Assembly: GCA_027451455.1 (NCBI GenBank)
Contig: DAIDJI010000228.1
Coordinates: 1-8,096, forward strand
Source: Planctomycetales bacterium
GTDB lineage: Bacteria > Planctomycetota > Planctomycetia > Isosphaerales > Isosphaeraceae
DNA length: 8,096 nucleotides
Reading direction: 5' to 3'
Part shown: positions 4,323 to 8,096 of the stretch, piece after piece
Layout of the letters: the number at the start of each line of letters is the position of its first letter
Position numbering within the stretch: position 1 is the first letter of the stretch
The notes under the pieces: model-generated
The model's database searches: none
Seen by the model: the letters and a program-made list of their open reading frames with translations, nothing else
Told to the model about the DNA's origin: nothing
Translations under genes and position numbers: made by a program

Positions 4323-6659
4323 TTAATCCACAAACGCAAATTCGTTCGCGGCGAGGAGCGCCTGGGCGTATCGATCCCATCGGCTGAGGTCGGGGCGGGC
4401 TGTCTCGGTAGGGTCGTTCGCGTGGAGGTAGGCCAGGCCGATCCGGATCTCGCGATCGCTCGGCGCTCGGGCGTAGAGCAGGCGATAGGCGCGTCGGATT
4501 CGAGAGGAATCGTCGGGCGTGGTCTCGCCGGACTGGTGCAACCGGGCGGCGACCGCCCGCGCTGAGGCCGCCATCATCTCGCTGTTGAGAACGAAAAGCT
4601 GTTGCAACGGGACGGTCGTCTCGACCCGGCCGCCGCTGGTGATGTTCGGGTCGGGGAAATCGAAGAGGCGGAGCATCGAGGCGAGGTCATGCCGGCTGAT
4701 CTTCGCGTAGGCGGTCCGCCGGCCATTCTCCGCTCGTTCCAGCTCAACGGAAGGCCCGCCGATCGATCGGTCGAGCCGGCCGGCGACCGCGAGCATGGCG
4801 TCGCGCCACGATTCGACGTCGAGCCGACGCCGGTTCATCCGGCCGAGCAGAACGTTCCCCGGGTCGCGGTCGGCCGAGGGGGCTCGGCTGGATTGCCGAT
4901 ACGTTGACGAGGTGACGATCTCGCGGTGAAGGGTCTTGAGCGACCACCCGGACTCGATGAACCGCCGGGCGAGCCAGTCGAGTAGTTCGGGGTGGCTGGG
5001 ACGCTCGCCGAGCGACCCGAAGTTGCTCGCGGTGGCGACGAGTCCCCGGCCGAAGTGGTGCTGCCAGACCCGGTTGACCATCACCCGGGCCGTGAGCGGA
5101 TTGTCGGGGCTGGCGATCGCCCGGGCCAGTTCGAGCCGGCCGCTCCCCTTGCGAAACGCCGCACCGCCGAGCGCCCCGAGGAAGTGCCGCGCCACCTTCG
5201 CCCCGGGCGCCTTCGGATTCCCGCGGGCCAGGACCGGCATGTCGACCGGCTTCGGGGCATCGGCCAGCGCGTGGATCACCGGATACTTCGCCGGCGCCTT
5301 CTTCTTCATCTCGTTCACTTCAGACCGCATCGCCTGGATCGAGCGTTTGGCCTCGCCGGTGAGCATCCGCTCGAAGGCCTTGAGCTGTCCGCCCGCGACG
5401 GTCTTCCCCTGTTTCTTCGCCTCGGCGCGGACGGCCGCCGTGATCGCCTTTTCCTTCGCGTCGATCGCAGCCATGGCCCGGTCGTACGCCTCCACCTGCT
5501 CGCGGGGCGCCGCGGGCACCTCGAGATATTCGGTGCTGGCGAGGACGCCTTGAAGCGCGTAGTAATCGGCGGTTGGGATCGGGTCGTACTTGTGATCGTG
5601 GCACCGGGCGCAGGCGACGGTCAGCCCGAGGAAGCCGCGGCAGATCGTATCGATCCGGTCGTCATACTGGTCGAGCTTCTTCGCGTCGCCGTAGTAGACC
5701 GGCCCGCAGGCAAGGAACCCCAGGGCCTCCAGCCGCTCGATTCGCGACGACTCGGGGCCGTCGACCAGGTCGCCGGCGATCTGCTCGATGAGGAACTGGT
5801 CGTACGGCCGATCTCGATTGATCGCCCGGAAGACCCAGTCGCGATATCGGTAGCCGAACGGGTAGAGTCTCGGCTGGAACGAGTGCGCCTGGTCCTCGCC
5901 GTACCGGGCGATATCGAGCCAGATCCGTCCCCATCGCTCGCCGTAATGCGGCGAGGCCAGCAGGCGCTCGACGACTCGATCGTAGGCGTCGGGGGCGGTG
6001 TCGGCCAGGAAGGCGTCGACCTCCTCGGCGGTCGGAGGAAGACCCCAGAGGTCGAGCGTGGCGCGTCGGATGAGGGTCCGACGATCGGCCTCGGGCGAGG
6101 GCGCGATCCCTTTCGCCTCCAGCCGGGCGAGAATGTAGGCGTCGACCGAGGTGGCGACCCAGGCCGCGTCCCTGACCTTCGGCGGCGGAGTCGGCTGGAC
6201 GGGGCGGAACGCCCAGTGTCGCGCGACCGGATCGGAGTCGTCGGCCGTGATCGGCCGTGAAGCGGGCCAGGGCGCTCCCATCGCCACCCATCGCGTGAGC
6301 ATCGCGACCTCGGCGTCGGAGAGCTTCTGCTTCGGTGGCATCTTGAGGTCGTCGTCGCGATACGTGATCGCCCGGATGGCGAGGCTCGCCTCGGGCTTTC
6401 CGGGAACGATCGCCGGCCCCTGATCGCCTCCCCGGAGCATCGCCTCGCGACCGTCGAGCCGAAGACCCGACGACTGCTTCCGCGCCCCATGACACCGGGC
6501 GCACTTCTCGACGAGGATGGGCCGGATTCGGGCCTCGAAAAACTCGGCCGTCTCCGGCGAGGGTCCCTCAGCCCGGGCGAGCGACCAGTCGCCAGCCATC
6601 ACGATCGCCATCGCCATGAGGAGACGGCCTCGATTCCGGAGAGTCGAAGCTCGATCCAT
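4323..6659 (-). CDS. PSCyt1-DUF1549-DUF1553 domain protein, cytochrome-c-like, secreted
   Basis: The ATG at 6659-6657 with GCGAGG eight bases upstream gives 778 aa; an in-frame ATG at 6797 would add 46 residues of non-signal-like sequence and is less likely. A Sec signal (basic start, hydrophobic LLMAMAIVMAG, ARA cleavage near residue 30) comes first. The PSCyt1 (planctomycete cytochrome c) domain at about 36-130 has the heme-binding CARCH at 53-57 and a possible distal ligand Met107 in LKMPPK. DUF1549 (PSCyt2) spans about 165-378 and holds RATLDLWGLPPT, the HYGERWGRIWLDIARY motif and a second CxxCH (350-354) in CARCHDHKYDPIP. A charged, probably helical linker lies at about 385-455. DUF1553 (PSD1) covers about 500-775, with NPLTARVMVNRVWQHHFGRG, GERPSHPELLDWLA and TSSTYRQSS. 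Family length and order are standard. Two CxxCH motifs suggest covalent heme in the periplasm, but function is not established; links to glycan use are conjecture. It leads the unit containing DUF1501. Confidence 0.96.
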   Translation of the reverse strand: MDRASTLRNRGRLLMAMAIVMAGDWSLARAEGPSPETAEFFEARIRPILVEKCARCHGARKQSSGLRLDGREAMLRGGDQGPAIVPGKPEASLAIRAITYRDDDLKMPPKQKLSDAEVAMLTRWVAMGAPWPASRPITADDSDPVARHWAFRPVQPTPPPKVRDAAWVATSVDAYILARLEAKGIAPSPEADRRTLIRRATLDLWGLPPTAEEVDAFLADTAPDAYDRVVERLLASPHYGERWGRIWLDIARYGEDQAHSFQPRLYPFGYRYRDWVFRAINRDRPYDQFLIEQIAGDLVDGPESSRIERLEALGFLACGPVYYGDAKKLDQYDDRIDTICRGFLGLTVACARCHDHKYDPIPTADYYALQGVLASTEYLEVPAAPREQVEAYDRAMAAIDAKEKAITAAVRAEAKKQGKTVAGGQLKAFERMLTGEAKRSIQAMRSEVNEMKKKAPAKYPVIHALADAPKPVDMPVLARGNPKAPGAKVARHFLGALGGAAFRKGSGRLELARAIASPDNPLTARVMVNRVWQHHFGRGLVATASNFGSLGERPSHPELLDWLARRFIESGWSLKTLHREIVTSSTYRQSSRAPSADRDPGNVLLGRMNRRRLDVESWRDAMLAVAGRLDRSIGGPSVELERAENGRRTAYAKISRHDLASMLRLFDFPDPNITSGGRVETTVPLQQLFVLNSEMMAASARAVAARLHQSGETTPDDSSRIRRAYRLLYARAPSDREIRIGLAYLHANDPTETARPDLSRWDRYAQALLAANEFAFVD

Positions 6660-6667
6660 CAGCCGAT

Positions 6668-6671
6668 CCTC
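6668..6671 (-). promoter_or_regulatory. Ribosome-binding site deciding the cytochrome-like gene start
   Basis: The minus strand reads GCGAGG with its core GAGG here, eight bases before the ATG at 6659. The longer in-frame ATG at 6797 lies only about ten bases past the predicted -35 and overlaps the promoter region, so it would not be on the transcript from that promoter. Confidence 0.6.
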
Positions 6672-6785
6672 GCTGCAAGGGTGATTTCGAAGGCGGGAGG
6701 ATTCGCCAGCCGGGTCGGATGGCGGGCAGGAAAGCGTACCGTCCCGGTCTGAAGGGTCGGATCCGCCTGGGTCACACCATCCCAA

Positions 6786-6814
6786 ATTATTCCACAATCC
6801 TCCAACGCCGACAA
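6786..6814 (-). promoter_or_regulatory. Probable sigma70-type promoter of the cytochrome-like/DUF1501 unit
   Basis: On the minus strand TTGTCG (6809-6814) and AATAAT (6786-6791) are separated by exactly 17 bases. The -10 matches five and the -35 four of six consensus positions, in one of the few AT-rich patches of the region. It would give a leader of roughly 120 bases before the ATG at 6659. No flanking operator symmetry is obvious. Confidence 0.5.
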
Positions 6815-6925
6815 TCCCCTCTTCGTGCGCATCCGGGCATGATGGCGACGAAGTTCGCCTGGATCTCTCCTCCGAACCCTGGAGAGCGACAAGCAGCGAT
6901 CTGTTAACCTTTCTTTACGGTATGC

Positions 6926-6943
6926 GGTGCCTTCAGCGGCGCC
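6926..6943 (-). terminator. Weak hairpin downstream of the lipoprotein gene
   Basis: GGTGCC (6926-6931) and GGCGCC (6938-6943) can form a six-pair stem with one G-T(U) pair and a six-base loop, about 28 bases past the lipoprotein stop. No T-tract follows on the minus strand, so it is only a candidate terminator or 3'-end stabiliser. Confidence 0.3.
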
Positions 6944-6970
6944 CGCGATGTTCTCGGCGTCAAGCTCCCC

Positions 6971-7435
6971 TTACTCCGCCATCTCGATATCGAAGGTGTT
7001 CGTATGTGGCTCAACTTTAAACTTCAGCACGGTCTGGCTCGGGTCGCTGTACTTGGGCGAGACCAGATTCTTGACGCGCACCTTCTTGGGCTGATTGAGG
7101 ATGGGGATGCCCCCGGGGGTTCTCTCGAGCCCGGCGACCTCGGCGAGGCTAATGATCACGCGGTAGTCGCCGACCAGGGCGCCGTCGCCGGGATTCACCG
7201 TCGTCAGTGAATAGCTGCCGTCGGATCCAATCTCGCCGCTGGCGGAGCGGCCCTGCTTCAGATCGACGGGCATGAAGTTGACTGTCCCATTGGTAACCGG
7301 CTGACCACCTCGCGTCACTCGCCCGGAGACCGGATAGCGCCGTCCCAGGCCGTCGTCGCCGCACCCGACGACAAGGAGCATGAGCATGAGGGGCGCGCAC
7401 CGACGCACTCGTTTCCACCGCGCATGATCCAGCAT
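6971..7435 (-). CDS. Small lipoprotein with transthyretin-like (carboxypeptidase-regulatory-like) domain
   Basis: The ATG at 7435-7433 has GAGAGG seven bases upstream; upstream in-frame ATGs (7450, 7519) lack a ribosome site or would insert residues before the basic n-region. TAA is at 6973-6971; 154 aa. The signal peptide is MLDHARWKRVRR plus a hydrophobic LMLMLLVV and a lipobox ending at Cys25 (LVVGC), so the mature protein should be lipid-anchored; Asp27 and Asp28 follow. Residues about 33-97 carry the beta-sandwich pattern common in planctomycete lipoproteins: YPVSGRVTRGGQPVTNGTVNFMP, then GEIGSDGSYSLTTVNPGDGALVGDYRVII. The C-terminal part (100-154) has a Pro/Lys-rich loop, VSPKYSDPSQT and a final strand ending FDIEMAE. 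No catalytic residues are seen; the role is probably structural or binding at the envelope. It lies 73 bases after the DUF1559 stop, a recurrent pairing in this phylum, and is likely co-transcribed with it. Confidence 0.9.
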   Translation of the reverse strand: MLDHARWKRVRRCAPLMLMLLVVGCGDDGLGRRYPVSGRVTRGGQPVTNGTVNFMPVDLKQGRSASGEIGSDGSYSLTTVNPGDGALVGDYRVIISLAEVAGLERTPGGIPILNQPKKVRVKNLVSPKYSDPSQTVLKFKVEPHTNTFDIEMAE

Positions 7436-7442
7436 GATCGAT

Positions 7443-7448
7443 CCTCTC
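7443..7448 (-). promoter_or_regulatory. Ribosome-binding site fixing the lipoprotein start
   Basis: The minus strand reads GAGAGG here, seven bases before the ATG at 7435. It overlaps the in-frame ATG at 7450, which argues against that start. Confidence 0.6.
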
Positions 7449-7466
7449 ATCCAGGGTTTTGGAAAG

Positions 7467-7492
7467 GGGCGTACCCGCCCGGGAGGACGCCC
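7467..7492 (-). promoter_or_regulatory. Hairpin between the DUF1559 and lipoprotein genes
   Basis: GGGCGT (7467-7472) and ACGCCC (7487-7492) pair perfectly, and the 14-base interior contains CCCGCCCGGG, which can pair further. It lies in the 73-base intercistronic space, without a T-tract. It may protect the upstream mRNA or dampen read-through, so the pilin-like protein would be made in excess over the lipoprotein (inference). Confidence 0.4.
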
Positions 7493-7508
7493 ATTCCCGC
7501 ATCCGACA

Positions 7509-8096
7509 TCAATAGGCATCGGAACTGATGACCTCGCCGCCCGCCCGGCTCCCCAGTGCGCAGTAGGTAATCAGGTTGAGGCTGGACTTGAGGAATCGGA
7601 CGGAGCCGTCCCCGAACAGGAAATTCGCCCCGCCGGGGTGCTGGCTCTTGAAACCGGTGGAATCGTAGGAGAACCGGCAGCCGACCGGGTAATCGTGCCA
7701 GTTGTTGTAGCAGGGAGAGGTGGCGGGGTTGACGGTGTTGGAGTTCCAGCCGATCGGGATGGTGGTGCCGGCCACGCTGCCGTTGAAGTTCCAGAAGTTA
7801 TTGTCCGCCACCTGATACGGCAACGTCTCGCCGACGAGGATGGTATTGCTCAGGCCGTCCGTCACCGATTGGATCGAGACCATCTGGGCGCCGAAGTAAT
7901 CGAACATCCCCCGCAGGCCAGGCGCGAGCGGACAGCCGGGAGACGGCTGATTCACGCCCCACGGTCCGGGCCAGCCGATACGCGGCTGCCCCGGGATGAG
8001 CTTGGTGGAGTAAGGGGTCTCCCACGGCAATGACACGTAGTGGCTGGCATAGTTATCGCCAAAACTGCCGACGTAGTTCGAGACCGGGCAGATGCT
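7509..8096 (-). CDS. DUF1559 (H-X9-DG) pilin-like protein, C-terminal part (cut by window edge)
   Basis: The frame is open from the right edge (8096) to TGA at 7511-7509, giving 195 residues; the N-terminus with its expected type IV pilin-like methylation signal is outside. An in-frame GTG at 8036 is not the start, because family-typical sequence (SNYVGSFGDNY) continues upstream of it. DUF1559 hallmarks: FDYFGAQMVSIQSVTDGLSNTILVGE (about 66-90 of the visible part) and the H-X9-DG motif, His followed by PGGANFLFG and then Asp-Gly (7640-7605), continuing SVRFLKSSLN. Six or so Trp and several Asn and Gly residues lie in between, as usual for the exported beta-rich head. The family is greatly expanded in planctomycetes and is thought to form pseudopilins or surface structures tied to secretion. 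It precedes the lipoprotein gene on the same strand. Confidence 0.95.
   Translation of the reverse strand, partial: SICPVSNYVGSFGDNYASHYVSLPWETPYSTKLIPGQPRIGWPGPWGVNQPSPGCPLAPGLRGMFDYFGAQMVSIQSVTDGLSNTILVGETLPYQVADNNFWNFNGSVAGTTIPIGWNSNTVNPATSPCYNNWHDYPVGCRFSYDSTGFKSQHPGGANFLFGDGSVRFLKSSLNLITYCALGSRAGGEVISSDAY

Larger units (their letters stand above)
6660..6970. other. 311-base gap between the lipoprotein gene and the cytochrome-like gene
   Basis: Apart from the predicted promoter (6786-6814), the ribosome site and a small hairpin (6926-6943), I see no gene. Short frames on both strands have no supported starts. The patches around 6784-6800 and 6901-6918 are AT-richer than the surroundings. 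Confidence 0.5.

Noticed and set aside
4992..6260. 422-codon plus-strand open frame opposite the cytochrome-like gene
   Set aside because: It mirrors the codons of a well-supported DUF1549/DUF1553 gene, shows no motif and is rich in Arg, Gly, Asp and Val repeats as expected of a shadow.
6734..6752. Short repeats and GC-rich inverted patches in the 6660-6970 gap as possible operators
   Set aside because: Arms are short and irregular; nothing beyond what GC-rich sequence gives by chance.
6660..6797. N-terminal extension of the cytochrome-like protein from an ATG at 6797
   Set aside because: The added 46 residues would precede and mask a normal signal peptide, and the ATG lies within the predicted promoter region; the ATG at 6659 has a proper ribosome site.
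7436..7519. Longer lipoprotein start at 7519, overlapping the DUF1559 stop
   Set aside because: It would put 28 residues before the lipoprotein signal sequence, and the ATG at 7435 has GAGAGG at good spacing.

Overview
The window is a GC-rich stretch of bacterial chromosome that most resembles a member of the Planctomycetota. The evidence is the set of families typical of that phylum: a PSCyt1-DUF1549-DUF1553 cytochrome-like protein next to a DUF1501 protein, a second DUF1501 protein cut by the left edge, and a DUF1559 (H-X9-DG, pilin-like) protein followed by a small transthyretin-like lipoprotein. The order within the phylum cannot be fixed from the sequence alone; an Isosphaera/Gemmata-type lineage is a guess.

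Layout. Bases 1-135 (+) are the last 44 codons of a DUF1501 protein. A perfect 12-bp inverted repeat (241-272) separates it from a convergent 51-codon Arg-rich small gene (289-444, -) with a very strong Shine-Dalgarno. A 378-base gap (445-822) follows, whose right part can fold into GATC-containing hairpins directly before the ribosome site of a 291-aa single-pass membrane protein (823-1698, +) of unknown function. That gene converges on a minus-strand gene series covering 6659 down to 1738: PSCyt1/DUF1549/DUF1553 (778 aa), DUF1501 (497 aa, Tat-like leader), a 95-aa acidic helical protein, and a 208-aa HNH-nuclease-like protein. The last two overlap by ATGA and start only 33 bases after the DUF1501 stop. 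A plausible sigma70-type promoter lies at 6786-6814 and a weaker one at 4217-4247. Upstream on the same strand is a second unit: the C-terminal part of a DUF1559 protein (8096 to 7509, cut by the right edge) and a lipoprotein (7435 to 6971), separated by a hairpin.

How the genes may work together. The PSCyt1/DUF1549/DUF1553 and DUF1501 genes are routinely neighbours in planctomycetes and are both predicted to be exported; their biochemical role is not firmly established (a link to polysaccharide or sulfated-glycan use is often suspected). The DUF1559/lipoprotein pair is also a recurrent planctomycete arrangement, probably acting at the cell envelope. The less ordinary elements are the coupled small-protein/HNH pair at the end of the DUF1501 unit, with a non-canonical third HNH position, the small Arg-rich gene, and the membrane protein with a structured leader. 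I see no tRNA, rRNA, CRISPR array, insertion sequence or phage gene. The many long open frames opposite the DUF1501 and cytochrome genes look like GC-driven antisense shadows.
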